Of a DNA stretch of 64,000 nt, positions 46,601 to 54,020 are shown piece after piece. The stretch lies in NCBI GenBank assembly GCA_026398535.1, contig JAPLSQ010000121.1, forward strand, positions 1 through 64,000. The letters are read 5' to 3'. Under the pieces are notes generated by a model. It was not told the origin of the DNA. It did no database searches and worked only from the letters and a program-made list of their open reading frames with translations. The stretch's first letter is position 1, and every line of letters begins with the position of its first letter. Both the position numbers and the translations under genes were made by a program. This DNA is from Candidatus Sumerlaeota bacterium. GTDB taxonomy: Bacteria; Sumerlaeota; Sumerlaeia; Sumerlaeales; Sumerlaeaceae.

Positions 46601-46844
46601 TGCCCGCCGTAGGGGGAAGCGAAACGGCGCCCTCCCCCGCCATCTTGGCCACCTGCTTACTGAACTCCGTCGGATTGACGCCGGAGGGGCGAATCATCCC
46701 GACCCTTGCCGCAATTTCCGTCGAAGTCGCGCCAGTCATTTCCGAAACGACCGGCCCTTCCGCCTTGGCCGCCTTGCCCGTCATCCCGCATACAAGACTC
46801 GTGCTCAACAACCCGTATGACAAAATCCTCAAACTGCTTTTCAT
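40695..46844 (-). CDS. Giant secreted FG-GAP/VCBS repeat protein (2,049 residues)
   Basis: A very long exported protein. The signal peptide is MKSSLRILSYGLLSTSLVCG and onward; the ATG at 46844 has GGAG eight bases upstream, and longer starts add only six residues. Seven FG-GAP/VCBS-like repeats of 48-50 residues (about 478-815) have the pattern ADFNxDxxxDLAVxN...VSILxNNGxGTF, expected to fold as a calcium-binding beta-propeller. A nidogen-like domain follows at about 1045-1150 (LNANGNITFSAGS...MIAPAWADY), and an IPT/TIG-like segment near 1465-1550 (VVQGCSPASGD). No LPxTG, PEP-CTERM or dockerin tail is seen. Likely a cell-surface or secreted adhesin or glycan-binding protein; function is inferred only. 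Confidence 0.8.
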   Translation of the reverse strand: MKSSLRILSYGLLSTSLVCGMTGKAAKAEGPVVSEMTGATSTEIAARVGMIRPSGVNPTEFSKQVAKMAGEGAVSLPPTAGTQSPAANMPLTMNYRAPFSAGVLTTIGGQGSQFEELLMLGDWDGREDLTADHGGKVDDFSLKVPQPAMGWMLTRCAVSEHTVANGFKENIFYSGDSYGNVYVSTSSTLSGALPPENVFVINLPTVLNAFGTLMSDDQIVVTGLAVNPVADLTSFANVNGSYSPFTNKIGEILYVAFWDTGGGLRLATNGVLVRSGILAFPVSDEASPAPMPPGVLTPLLFPVTVGGAFGVAYSVYSNLAGCAVDDDGSVYFQQVDLIQFTGGNIVKIASTDKPAPSGWQDRSMATNGIMTLTTLNATAYGNTSGPTKQVNRFTNYSGTSSVFGNITALAAGPNNVLYAAMARSFVSADDARTQDTEGVFANPAALGPTPSMIISFADVAGGFDTETIPPPAFLPCVPYNAGMTASGIASADFNSDHYPDLAVTSYSDKTVSVLMNLRNGTFAPPVTYAVGSGPLSIVAANLGGDSSADLAVANSTSNNVSILINNGDGTFQPAVNYGVGTTPKDLTIGHFNADDYYDIATANFTSNNVSILINAGNGTFNPAANYSVGTNPNGITTGQFNLDGTYDLAVTKATLPAKVSILLGNGDGSFLPPVSYNVSDGAQGVVSGYFNADGAKDLAVACTDSGVIAVLMGNGDGTFVAAVNYDAGATPTRITTADVDNTNGSDLVFCNSSTSRMTILLNNGSGVFSGAYPFPTDSIPVVPVAGDFNMDGRIDIANTSYGAGKADVFIARGGVIPVPDGYADVLKAGQTLVPGLNNYRAFVLGDGPDRRDAGSEMFGSTTETLKLEMQTDYTVFSGLTADEAGQVYVISGGTPAGVGLDPSPRIGEILTFPDCCPANRRADFIDLRGDKPPNPPLSGGNTGDGDSDRYDHIFYQAPLDQMSVTPTGLSGLSRGFMMYLNRARNDPAAFPTLPNGRTQVDDEFNGPVQFHSFDVTEQVAGGDDSGYYTKGDDSNTTGGFEFVFGGVLLGGCKNFWDDFYLNANGNITFSAGSVDHSPTESEFRSGLPMIAPAWADYYPGSRVVESATFPVQSLGFAGVNVFKVRWMNVPIYGQQTLGSSNSFSASLYDDGVITDENATWLLEGPTDYRWKYEPVSGLIVPYYERPNNTGFMRFDYGYMSVAGSSSQPVLVGYSVGGQSGTVPPGLCGINLSEAALAADNDIFRPCLIGEGTEPEIHQFFNHGTAGDYQTSAVFDLDLRWEGNDPVLATPISRTADANLNRGNICLYGAACTQPEPALTYSITTTPPVVVAPGQPQVQTSTTLYMVNLLRTAQINNVGSYFSPNESTTICQGIAGERPGKTVSTQMGLRIDANNDGMPDTDLLMSSVTPQSGNLVNGMLAPLPSAPGTPFPLTWLGGYCELVTTTTYSSGNNNIFGPFQQVSTVPVDVKTRAPVVQGCSPASGDAAVTQTLTLFGQCMQFPSGASNVVRVYAQELGNPYRIVIASQFHVFNAQSLEATFYFGPENRGRRFLIFAASGVGGCSRNLEYLPYGTPAGCPLGNEAGNQILFACNPAANFAVAQDDFFTTGDPSSSGLDGWLFTAGYGGMGGYIAAPGALTVTISSEAGKFRAGSWQANFNEWLPYAFVGTDKVVRGKFYMYASGQTPTGQKNLIPNMRLRLGCRFAINAMLEVLHTNNSANPLVDQTSQEFAPSQLPMLPSLYRVDMVPVDVPIMNNGYEGVMRSFDLYGDRPQFQGTIAMTESVIGTYARALIPLSVPPSKTYTPVDLLTYYAPDSQRLLYIPGVSPGDFPTLDTTSPPSDYPTITEDGGAGITLDCASVPTNRIGAAVRDFNPPQDYSDIPSLVRVIENKQYGIRWHLTSTRQTNEQSQIRMRGRSIGFSWSQKLEIGGAWAAGSASNQLAQQLLPGIGCLNPDQITPGENGGWYTMIIHTPMSMDIRPDVPGTTIADKMPLINALPGPGSALFAGGRDRALRFGIDVIDTLSGGTFKDLERGNVLMDHLELRVYELIAD
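44400..45420 (-). repeat. Tandem repeats encoding FG-GAP/VCBS units
   Basis: About seven degenerate DNA units of roughly 145-150 bases lie within the giant secreted protein gene and encode the FG-GAP/VCBS repeats. Units 2 and 3 are the most alike (TSNNVSILIN followed by a GDGTF or GNGTF turn). The divergence between other units suggests old duplication. Confidence 0.7.
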
Positions 46845-47032
46845 GACCATATCTCCGATCACATCACGTTCGATAATCCAACAACGTCAAGTTTGAGGAA
46901 AAGAACGGCAAAATCAAGCACAATATGCCGCGAATTCACCCCCGCGCAACCACGGTATCACAACGAAGAATCTATTGTGAAACTTGGAAATGACACCACA
47001 CACCAATTGTCATGCAACCCCCGAATTAACAA

Positions 47033-47108
47033 TGGAGCTGGCGGAGAGAATCGAACTCCCGACATGCTGATTACAAATCAGCTGCTCTGCCATCTGAGCT
47101 ACGCCAGC
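47033..47108 (-). tRNA. tRNA-Thr(UGU)
   Basis: A complete 76-base cloverleaf on the minus strand with CCA encoded. The acceptor stem GCTGGCG pairs with CGCCAGC. The D stem is GCTC/GAGC. The anticodon stem GCTGA/TCAGC holds the loop TTTGTAA with anticodon TGT (decodes ACA). The T arm GGGAG-TTCGATT-CTCTC has one G-U pair. The discriminator is T before CCA. It stands alone between the giant repeat protein gene and xseB. Confidence 0.96.
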
Positions 47109-47308
47109 CTGAACGCTACTGTTGAAACGCGATGTGGTATACATACTTGAGGAAATGAAATTCCTTCGCGCTCATGGCCGCACACATCGCGCTGATTCTG
47201 CTAAGACATCAAATTTCCCCAAATTCGGGGCTATTCAAGCAACAAACGGCGCGCCGCATGGTATTATTTCCCCGGCATGAGGTATTTCGATCATGCCTGA
47301 AGATGATT

Positions 47309-47611
47309 ATGACCGGAAAAACAACTCACCGCAAAGCAAAAACGGATTCAAAAGCTGCCAGCGCGGATGATATGGCGAACTGGCCCATCGAAAAGTGCTT
47401 TGAGGAGCTTGAGAATATCGTTTCGCACCTTGAAAACGAAACAACCACGCTTGAGGAATCGTTGCGGCTTTTTGAGCTTGGGATGAAACTCAGCCAGCGT
47501 TGCTCGTCCGTCCTGTCCAACATTGAAAAGAAAATTCAGATCATTGTTGAAACCACAAAAGGACAACCCGCTCTTGAGGATTTTTCACCGGATAATGAGG
47601 CTGATTCTTGA
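47309..47611 (+). CDS. xseB: Exodeoxyribonuclease VII small subunit
   Basis: A 100-residue XseB. The core (WPIEKCFEELENIVSHLENETTTLEESLRLFELGMKLSQRC) is the family's two-helix hairpin. With the large subunit XseA it degrades single-stranded DNA. The ATG at 47309 is chosen, with another ATG two codons earlier at 47303; the long open frame before it is not family-like. xseA is not in the window. The following dxs gene is a common neighbour of xseB in many bacteria. Confidence 0.92.
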   Translation: MTGKTTHRKAKTDSKAASADDMANWPIEKCFEELENIVSHLENETTTLEESLRLFELGMKLSQRCSSVLSNIEKKIQIIVETTKGQPALEDFSPDNEADS

Positions 47612-47676
47612 GCCGCAAGATCGGATCATATCATTAAAGGTTGGCAGTTTTAATCCCGATTTCCAAGTAATATGCC

Positions 47677-49596
47677 ATGAAGTATCTCCCCAAGATCAAC
47701 ACCCCTGAACCGTTGCGGACGATGACGATGGTTGAGCTGAAAGAGCTGGCTCAGGAGATTCGCCAGGTCATCCTCTCCACGGTCGCGACAAACGGCGGGC
47801 ATCTCGCTTCATCGCTCGGCACGGTCGAGTTATCCATCGCTCTCCACCGTGTTTTCAACACTCCGCACGACAAACTTGTCTGGGATGTCGGCCACCAGGC
47901 TTATCCGCACAAGTTGCTCACGGGCCGCTATCCGCGTTTCGCCTCATTGCGAAAGGAGAAAGGGCTGAGCGGTTTTCTGCGCCGCGACGAAAGTGAATAC
48001 GATGTCTTCGGCGCGGGTCACGCCGGCACATCCATCAGCGCGGCTCTTGGCCTCGCGCAGGCGCGCGACATCAAGGGCGGGAGTTTCAAGGTTGTCGCGA
48101 TCATCGGCGACGGCTCGATGAGCTGCGGCCTGCCCTTTGAGGGGCTTAATAACGCCGGCAGCAGGGAGACTGATCTGCTCGTCATCCTGAATGACAATGA
48201 GATGTCGATCAGCGAAAACGTCGGCGCGCTGTCGAAATATTTCAACTGGCTCGTGCAATCAAGCTTGTATAACCGCACGAAGGCGGAAGCCCATCACCTC
48301 GTCAAACGCGCCCCCTTGGGCGACCGTATCATTCACCTTATCCGAAGGATCGAAGAAAGCGCAAAAGGCCTCATTGTCCCATCGATTTTTTTCGAGGACC
48401 TTGGGTTCCGCTATATTGGCCCTGTTGACGGGCACAACCTTGACGAGCTGATTCCCACTCTCCAGCGCGTTCGTTCTCTTAAAGGCCCCATCCTGCTTCA
48501 TGCCATTACCCGAAAAGGCAAGGGATACGATCACGCCGAGGATGACGCGACATTCTGGCATTCCCCGCCGACTTTCAAAGTCGAGACAGGTGAATACAAA
48601 AAACCGAGCGCCACGACCTTCACACAGGTTTATGGCGAAACACTGGTGGAGCTTGCGCGGGAAGACCCCCGGGTCGCGGCCATCACCGCCGCCATGGCCA
48701 CGGGGACGGGGCTCGTGAAATTTGCCAGGACATTCCCCGACCGCTTCATCGATGTAGGGATAGCCGAGGCGCATGCCGTCACAGCGGCAGCTGGGATGGC
48801 CGCGGAAGGCTTGCGGCCATTTGTGACAATCTACTCCGGATTCATGCAGCGCGCTTTTGATTCCATCGCACATGACGCGGCACTGCAAAAGCTGCCAGTC
48901 ATCCTCGCAATGGACCGCGCCGGACTTGTTGGCTCGGACGGGCCGACACATCATGGCCTGCTTGACATCGCTTTTTGCCGCATCATACCAAACATGGTCG
49001 TCATGGCGCCGAAAGACGACATTGAACTGCGCGACATGATGTTGACCGCCAAAGAATATACAGCCGGCCCCATCGCCTTCAGATATCCGCGGGCGGCGTT
49101 GTCAGGTCAGCTTCCCCAGCGGCCCCCGCGCATGATTCCCATTGGCAAGGCTGAGGTCATCCGCCATACCGGAGGTCCTGTCGTCATACTGAGTTATGGC
49201 CACATCTACCCCAATGTGGTTGCCGCAACCGATATTCTGGCATCCGAAGGCGTTAATCCCGCCATCATCAATGCCCGTTTCGCAAAACCGCTTGACCGGG
49301 AGATGCTGCTGGAGGCTGCGGCGCGATACCCCGTCATGCTCTCAGTCGAGGATGGAACCGCGGCGGGCGGCTTTGGCAGCGCCGTGAATGAGGCGCTTGT
49401 TGAAATGGGACTCGACGCGCACTGCGAAATTATCGGCGTCCCCGACATCAACATTGAGCACGGCAGCCAGGAATATCAGCATGATCTGGCCGGGATTTCA
49501 CCCGGCAAAATCGCGCAACGTGTCATGAATGCCATCGACCGCGCGGGATGTGATACGCGCACATTGCCGGAACGCGTCAAGCAGGTGATGCTGTAA
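47677..49596 (+). CDS. dxs: 1-deoxy-D-xylulose-5-phosphate synthase
   Basis: The first enzyme of the methylerythritol phosphate pathway, 639 residues; it condenses pyruvate and glyceraldehyde 3-phosphate with thiamine diphosphate. Features are the N-terminal GGHLASSLG region, the thiamine-binding GDGSMSCGLPFEGLNNAG, the central transketolase pyrimidine domain (GIAEAHAVTAAAGMAAEGLRP) and HDAALQKLPV...GLVGSDGPTHHG. Length is normal. It supplies isoprenoid precursors, including the undecaprenyl carrier needed by the polysaccharide locus. It is convergent with kdsD, 20 bases apart. Confidence 0.97.
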   Translation: MKYLPKINTPEPLRTMTMVELKELAQEIRQVILSTVATNGGHLASSLGTVELSIALHRVFNTPHDKLVWDVGHQAYPHKLLTGRYPRFASLRKEKGLSGFLRRDESEYDVFGAGHAGTSISAALGLAQARDIKGGSFKVVAIIGDGSMSCGLPFEGLNNAGSRETDLLVILNDNEMSISENVGALSKYFNWLVQSSLYNRTKAEAHHLVKRAPLGDRIIHLIRRIEESAKGLIVPSIFFEDLGFRYIGPVDGHNLDELIPTLQRVRSLKGPILLHAITRKGKGYDHAEDDATFWHSPPTFKVETGEYKKPSATTFTQVYGETLVELAREDPRVAAITAAMATGTGLVKFARTFPDRFIDVGIAEAHAVTAAAGMAAEGLRPFVTIYSGFMQRAFDSIAHDAALQKLPVILAMDRAGLVGSDGPTHHGLLDIAFCRIIPNMVVMAPKDDIELRDMMLTAKEYTAGPIAFRYPRAALSGQLPQRPPRMIPIGKAEVIRHTGGPVVILSYGHIYPNVVAATDILASEGVNPAIINARFAKPLDREMLLEAAARYPVMLSVEDGTAAGGFGSAVNEALVEMGLDAHCEIIGVPDINIEHGSQEYQHDLAGISPGKIAQRVMNAIDRAGCDTRTLPERVKQVML

Positions 49597-49616
49597 AATC
49601 ACTATATTCAGCGCGG

Positions 49617-50630
49617 TCAAACACCGGCGCGGACAAGATCGTGCAGGTGGAGCATGGCGATTGGATGACGCTGCTCATTGATCACTGGAAGCACTGAAAT
49701 CCTTCTCGGTCCGTCTTCCATGATGCTTAACGCCTTTGCCGCAAGCGTGCCAGGCGAAACCACGGTGGGATTGACTGTCATCAAGCCCCGAACGACATGG
49801 CCGAGCAAATCCGCCACAGACGGATTACCGCGCGCGGCTTCACGCTGGAAAATCCGTCTCAAATCGCCATCAGTGATGATGCCTGTCAGAACGCCCTGAG
49901 CATTCACCACGCTCACGGCGCCCAACTGTGAACGTGTGATTTCTGTGATGGCCAGATCAAACCCGGCCCGCTCATCGACCACGGGATTCACTCCGGGCTT
50001 CACGAGATCGCTCACGCGCAGAAGAAGCCTTTTGCCAAGCGTGCCGGAGGGATGACGCATCGCAAAATCGTCCACATTGAATCCCCGCTCCTCCAGCAGG
50101 ACGACCGCCAGCGCATCACCCATTACAAGCGCCACGGTTGTGCTTGTCGTGGGCGCGAGATTCAGCGGGCAGGCTTCACGGTCAACGCTCGCATCCAGCA
50201 CAATGTCGGCATGGCGCGCAAGTTCGCTGTTCAGGCTGCCCGTGATGGCAATCAGGAAATTGTGATTGCGCTTGAAAAAGGGGATGCATCCAATCACCTC
50301 GGCGGTGTTGCCGCTGTTGCTCAAGGCAAGCACGAGATCGCTGGGATCAATCATGCCCAGATCCCCGTGCGCGGCCTCGCCCGGATGCATGAAGAAGGAT
50401 GGCGTGCCGGTGCTTGCCAGTGTGGCGGCTATCTTGCGCCCGATAAGACCATGCTTGCCCATGCCTGTCACCACAATCCTGCCTTTGCAGACCATGATGG
50501 CTGAAACCGCGGCATCAAAGGCGCAACCAAGACGCTCCCCCGCCCCGATGAGCGCCTGAGCCTCCTGCTCAAAAACACGCCGCCCCCGCCCGCTTGCTCC
50601 ATCGATTGTGTTATTATCGTTGATGTCCAT
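49617..50630 (-). CDS. kdsD: D-arabinose 5-phosphate isomerase (KdsD/KpsF family)
   Basis: A 337-residue protein that interconverts ribulose 5-phosphate and arabinose 5-phosphate, the first committed step to Kdo. The N-terminal SIS domain has VTGMGKHGLIGRKIAATLASTGTPSFF and LALSNSGNTAEV; two CBS domains follow (VNAQGVLTGIITDGDLRR). ATG at 50630 gives MDINDNN; the open frame before it runs into the promoter region of the divergent pseudopilin-like gene. Its presence supports a Kdo-containing outer membrane or capsule. Confidence 0.93.
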   Translation of the reverse strand: MDINDNNTIDGASGRGRRVFEQEAQALIGAGERLGCAFDAAVSAIMVCKGRIVVTGMGKHGLIGRKIAATLASTGTPSFFMHPGEAAHGDLGMIDPSDLVLALSNSGNTAEVIGCIPFFKRNHNFLIAITGSLNSELARHADIVLDASVDREACPLNLAPTTSTTVALVMGDALAVVLLEERGFNVDDFAMRHPSGTLGKRLLLRVSDLVKPGVNPVVDERAGFDLAITEITRSQLGAVSVVNAQGVLTGIITDGDLRRIFQREAARGNPSVADLLGHVVRGLMTVNPTVVSPGTLAAKALSIMEDGPRRISVLPVINEQRHPIAMLHLHDLVRAGV

Positions 50631-50681
50631 CGTTGCTCGAATGTATTTATGTTGATCTGGAAATACGCAATATTCATCAGC

Positions 50682-50699
50682 GGCAGGATGTTTCCTGCC
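50682..50699. promoter_or_regulatory. Stem-loop between kdsD and the pseudopilin-like gene
   Basis: GGCAGGA-TGTT-TCCTGCC is a perfect seven-pair stem with a four-base loop, ending 17 bases before the ATG of the pseudopilin-like gene. Neither strand has a T tract after it, so it is not an ordinary terminator. It may act on translation of that gene or be a protein-binding site. Confidence 0.4.
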
Positions 50700-50716
50700 T
50701 AAAAAGGCAAAGAACA

Positions 50717-51100
50717 ATGAAGACTGGCAGAACAGACTGCGGCACAACATTTATCAAACTGATAACCGGCCTCATAATTGTTGTGATTCTCGGAGCGTTA
50801 TCCGTTTACGCCTACAGCCGCTGGAGTGAAAATGACCGGGGGTTGCAATGCCAGAAAAATCTGGCTCTCATCAGCGCCGCAATCCAGAAGTATGCCGTCG
50901 ATAACAACCGCACTGACGGTTCCGCGGTCAGCATGAATGATCTGACCACAACCGTAAAAGCTGCCGATATTCATGGCTATCTGCAATCCGTTCCGGGATG
51001 TCCATCAGGCGGTAAATACAGTCTTGGCCCTGTGGGCGAAGCGCCCAAGTGCAGCATCGGCGACAAGAATAAGCCATTTACGCCCCATATTCTCAGATAA
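50717..51100 (+). CDS. Pseudopilin-like membrane protein
   Basis: A 127-residue protein with an N-terminal helix like type II/IV pilins (TTFIKLITGLIIVVILGALSV) and a C-terminal CPSGGKYSLGPVGEAPKC region that recurs in ComGC/GspG-like minor pilins of PVC-type bacteria. The cleavage-site Gly is present (CG-TTFIK), but position +5, normally Glu, is Lys, and Phe is at +3 rather than +1. It may therefore be processed poorly or stay membrane-bound. ATG at 50717 is the natural start. No other pilus genes are near. Confidence 0.7.
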   Translation: MKTGRTDCGTTFIKLITGLIIVVILGALSVYAYSRWSENDRGLQCQKNLALISAAIQKYAVDNNRTDGSAVSMNDLTTTVKAADIHGYLQSVPGCPSGGKYSLGPVGEAPKCSIGDKNKPFTPHILR

Positions 51101-51123
51101 CGGCGTCAACAAGGGCGCATGGT

Positions 51124-52683
51124 TCAGCGTGATTTTCCGGTTGAAGACACATCCCACAACCTTGTGAGCTTCAGTTCATTTGCCGCTTGTTTGCGGTCCT
51201 CGTCGTAGGCCTTCTGAGTTTTCAGCGACCGCACATTTCCCGTAATATACGCGATCTTTGCCTCATATGGCAAACGCGCCGGTTTTCGTTTCGCGTCGAG
51301 ACGGAAAAAGTGCGCGCCGTCCGCCCCGATAAAGACCGGGGTCAGACCGGACGGCGTCATCTTCAACAACTCCTGGTCAGCGCGCGCATCATTGCTGCCG
51401 CGCACCCACTCCCGCATGGGCTGTATGGTTAATCCTTCCATGGCAAAATCTGCCCGCAGCGCATCCGTTGTGGCGCCCTTTTCCAATGCCGCGCGCGCCC
51501 GCCGGGCTATTTTTTCTGCCCCGTCGCGCGAGCGCACGACCGCGTCGGCCGCGCCTGTCACGGGAATCAGAAAACGGGTCAGCCTGAACTGGCCGTCCTC
51601 AAGCATCTGCGACTCATTCTGCTCATAGTATTCCCTCAGCTCACGCTCGCTGGGTTCCCATTCTCTTGCATGCTGAGCGATAAAATATTGGCGCGCCAGC
51701 AAACGGTCTTTCAGCAACTGCCCAAGAATTTCACATTCGGGAAAAGTCAGATTATCATCATGCAGCGACAGGATGACGGCCTCTTTTTCGTTTCTGGCGT
51801 CCTGATGTTTGCTCATGGCCGCCTTTGTTGCACTTGAGATCGCTTCCTTGCGCGCGATGCCCAGAAGAGTCTGCACGATCTCGGAAGAACGCGATGCCTG
51901 CTCATCAGTGAAGATTTTTTCCGGCACAACCGAATTCACCCGGATGATGTAATAGCCGTTGCGCAGCAGCGTCACAGACGACATCGTGTTGACCGGAAGT
52001 GAGAACACCAGATCAACGAACTGGCTGTTCATTTGTCCGCCGCGGCTGACAGTCCCTATGGTTCCGCCGCCCGCGGCGCTCGGCGCCTCGGAATATCGCC
52101 GGGCCGCATCGGCGAACGTCAATTTCCCGGCGTCAATTTGCGCCTGCGCGTCTTCAAGCTGAGCCTTGATTGCTTCGCGCTCCCGCGCCGTTTTGGTGGC
52201 CGTGGTCGATATGAAAACGCAGGACACATCCCGCATTTCAGGATGCTCAAACATTTCACGACGCTTGTGAAATTCCGCCGTCAGTTCGGCGCCCGCGAGA
52301 GTGGTCACAGTGTCAGCCACACCCTTCTGCCACTTGGCAAGAACGCATGAATCAATGTTGGATTGAACATCAGACAGCAGGGGCGCTGATAATTGAATGT
52401 CCTCTGCGCGCGCCTTGGCCGCCATGTGCCGGTTCCACACGATCTCTTCGACAACAAGGTTGAGGTCGGAACTGATGAGCGACCTTTCATTGGGGTCGGC
52501 GGCGGATTTCAACGCATTTAACAGATCGTGGAAAGCAACGCCCGTGTAGGGAGCATAGAGTACGGCCTCTTCAGCGGTCACCACGCCGCCATCATATCGG
52601 GCGACAACTTCAGATCGGACATCGTCAATCCCAGCGACAAATATAGTAATCAGCAACAACCAGCATTTGTGAAACGCGCGCAT
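51124..52683 (-). CDS. Periplasmic parvulin-type peptidyl-prolyl isomerase
   Basis: A 520-residue SurA/PpiD-like folding factor. A signal peptide is seen at 1-24 (LLLITIFVAG). A parvulin (PPIC) domain lies at about 165-275 (VSCVFISTTATK ... EAPSAAGGGTIGTVSRGGQMNSQFVDLVFSLPVN). A second, degenerate isomerase-like unit may lie in the C-terminal 170 residues (FRLTRFLIPVTGAADAVVRSRDGAEKIARRARAALEKGA). The ATG at 52683 has GGGAGG at good distance; the open frame extends upstream without signal-peptide character. It probably assists folding of exported proteins such as its secreted neighbour. Confidence 0.85.
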   Translation of the reverse strand: MRAFHKCWLLLITIFVAGIDDVRSEVVARYDGGVVTAEEAVLYAPYTGVAFHDLLNALKSAADPNERSLISSDLNLVVEEIVWNRHMAAKARAEDIQLSAPLLSDVQSNIDSCVLAKWQKGVADTVTTLAGAELTAEFHKRREMFEHPEMRDVSCVFISTTATKTAREREAIKAQLEDAQAQIDAGKLTFADAARRYSEAPSAAGGGTIGTVSRGGQMNSQFVDLVFSLPVNTMSSVTLLRNGYYIIRVNSVVPEKIFTDEQASRSSEIVQTLLGIARKEAISSATKAAMSKHQDARNEKEAVILSLHDDNLTFPECEILGQLLKDRLLARQYFIAQHAREWEPSERELREYYEQNESQMLEDGQFRLTRFLIPVTGAADAVVRSRDGAEKIARRARAALEKGATTDALRADFAMEGLTIQPMREWVRGSNDARADQELLKMTPSGLTPVFIGADGAHFFRLDAKRKPARLPYEAKIAYITGNVRSLKTQKAYDEDRKQAANELKLTRLWDVSSTGKSR

Positions 52684-52745
52684 ACCAGGATGCCTCCCAT
52701 AATGATAATCAAATATGCCGCCAACAACTCCATCTGATGGCCGGC

Positions 52746-52781
52746 AAAAAAATATGGCCGACTGCGGAAAGCAACCGGCCA
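52746..52781 (-). terminator. Rho-independent terminator of the 366-residue secreted protein gene
   Basis: On the minus strand TGGCCG (52781-52776) pairs with CGGCCA (52760-52755) around a 15-base loop, followed by TA and seven T residues (52752-52746). It lies 23 bases past the stop codon and separates that gene from the downstream PPIase gene. Confidence 0.75.
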
Positions 52782-52803
52782 CCACTGCTTTTATTGAAAT
52801 ATC

Positions 52804-53904
52804 TCAGAAGAGATTCCAATCCGAAACATTCGAACCCAAAATATTATGTGAGCTGATCGAGTTGTTTGTCACGTCGAACAAAACACGGTTGCGGTTCGTG
52901 TCAAAGAACGCGGTTCCGGTGCCATCAAAATTGGTGCTTGTGCCATCCTGAAGCGTCACAGTGTTGCCAACCTTTGCCGCGGCTCCGACAACATTCACGT
53001 TGTACACGTAACCGCATTCAGAACCGGGAACGGTTGCGGCGTTGAAGTTGCCAGGGGTGCTCGCGATGAGCTTGTTTCCGAGAATGGAATTGATGCCCAC
53101 CGGGCAAAGTCCCGGAGCTGTGTTCGTCACGCCATCATAACTGAGCATTATGGGAACTTCATCCAATATGGCGCCTGATGTGGCGTCGAACTTCCGCGGA
53201 ATCAGTCCCACTCCCGATGAATCTCCCCAGACCTCCGCGTCTGCGCCGGTTCCAAGAACCGACATGCCAAGTCTTGCCGGCGCGCCCAATGCCACGGACC
53301 ATGTTCCGCCGCTGGCGGTGAGTGTGGAGGCCACGGTGAAAGTCAAACCGTCAGTCGTGGTAAATTTGACCAGATGCGGACCCGCGCCAATGTTTGTGCC
53401 GCACCAGATTTCTGTGTTTGTTCCGCTTCCGGAAACATCGAATGTGTCGCCGATGCGGCCGGCCCCCAAGGCGGGAATGAAGTCCTTGAAAGCCAGTGTC
53501 GGAACTGCCGACTCAGTGGCCAACCGGTAAATTGTGAATGATGTGGTATTGGCAGCGACTGTCAGGTTGGAAAAATAGGTGACCCCTGCGCTGTCGACGC
53601 CGTGCATATTCACTGGAAAAGTTCCTCCCGTCACGATTGCCGGATCGAGATAGTTTTTCGAGATATTTGCGCCATTTGACGCATTGAGGACAACAAGTGT
53701 GGCAGTTGTCTCAGTCCTTGAGATGCATGTGACATGATCGGTCGCGGCGCTATACTTTGCGCTTCGCACCCGGCGGTCGCTTGCCGATGTGAACCAATCG
53801 CGGTCATCGCTCCGGTTGATGCGCCAGACCTGCGTCAAGGTTGTCTGCGCGAATATCGTTCCGCAGAGAAACGTCATGGCAGTGATCATTATGTGCCGTT
53901 TCAT
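52804..53904 (-). CDS. Secreted propeller-like protein (DUF4623-like)
   Basis: A 366-residue exported protein with signal peptide MKRHIMITAMTFLCGTIFAQ. The body is Ser/Thr/Gly-rich with regular beta repeats such as HLVKFTTTDGLTFTVAST and RIGDTFDVSGSGTNTEIWCG, which resemble DUF4623-type propellers (from memory). The function is unknown. It ends in VSDWNLF, similar to the VDDWHLY end of the deacetylase. GGAGGAA lies seven bases before the ATG. Its own terminator follows. Confidence 0.7.
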   Translation of the reverse strand: MKRHIMITAMTFLCGTIFAQTTLTQVWRINRSDDRDWFTSASDRRVRSAKYSAATDHVTCISRTETTATLVVLNASNGANISKNYLDPAIVTGGTFPVNMHGVDSAGVTYFSNLTVAANTTSFTIYRLATESAVPTLAFKDFIPALGAGRIGDTFDVSGSGTNTEIWCGTNIGAGPHLVKFTTTDGLTFTVASTLTASGGTWSVALGAPARLGMSVLGTGADAEVWGDSSGVGLIPRKFDATSGAILDEVPIMLSYDGVTNTAPGLCPVGINSILGNKLIASTPGNFNAATVPGSECGYVYNVNVVGAAAKVGNTVTLQDGTSTNFDGTGTAFFDTNRNRVLFDVTNNSISSHNILGSNVSDWNLF

Positions 53905-54007
53905 CGTGCTTCCTCCATTTTCTAATTTTTAGCATTATTTACATCATTTCGTTTTTTGTCCGTCCGCAAATCAAATGTGTCAATGGAATTTTCATGCTCT
54001 GAGATGC

Positions 54008-54013
54008 TATAAT
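54008..54013 (+). promoter_or_regulatory. Extended -10 element placing transcription start at the ATG
   Basis: TGCTATAAT (54005-54013) is a perfect extended -10 element, seven bases before the ATG of the lipoprotein gene. Transcription would begin at or within one or two bases of the start codon, giving a leaderless mRNA. No Shine-Dalgarno sequence is present, in agreement. The -35 region is poor, as expected for extended -10 promoters. Confidence 0.55.
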
Positions 54014-54020
54014 TCACTCC

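Noticed and set aside
46863-47032. Promoter (TTGACG) of the giant repeat protein gene
   Set aside because: A TTGACG box is present on the minus strand, but no acceptable -10 box lies at 16-18 bases, so I did not list it.
47174-47308. N-terminal extension of XseB
   Set aside because: XseB family proteins start near WPIEK minus 25 residues; the longer frame adds unrelated sequence in the gap after the tRNA.
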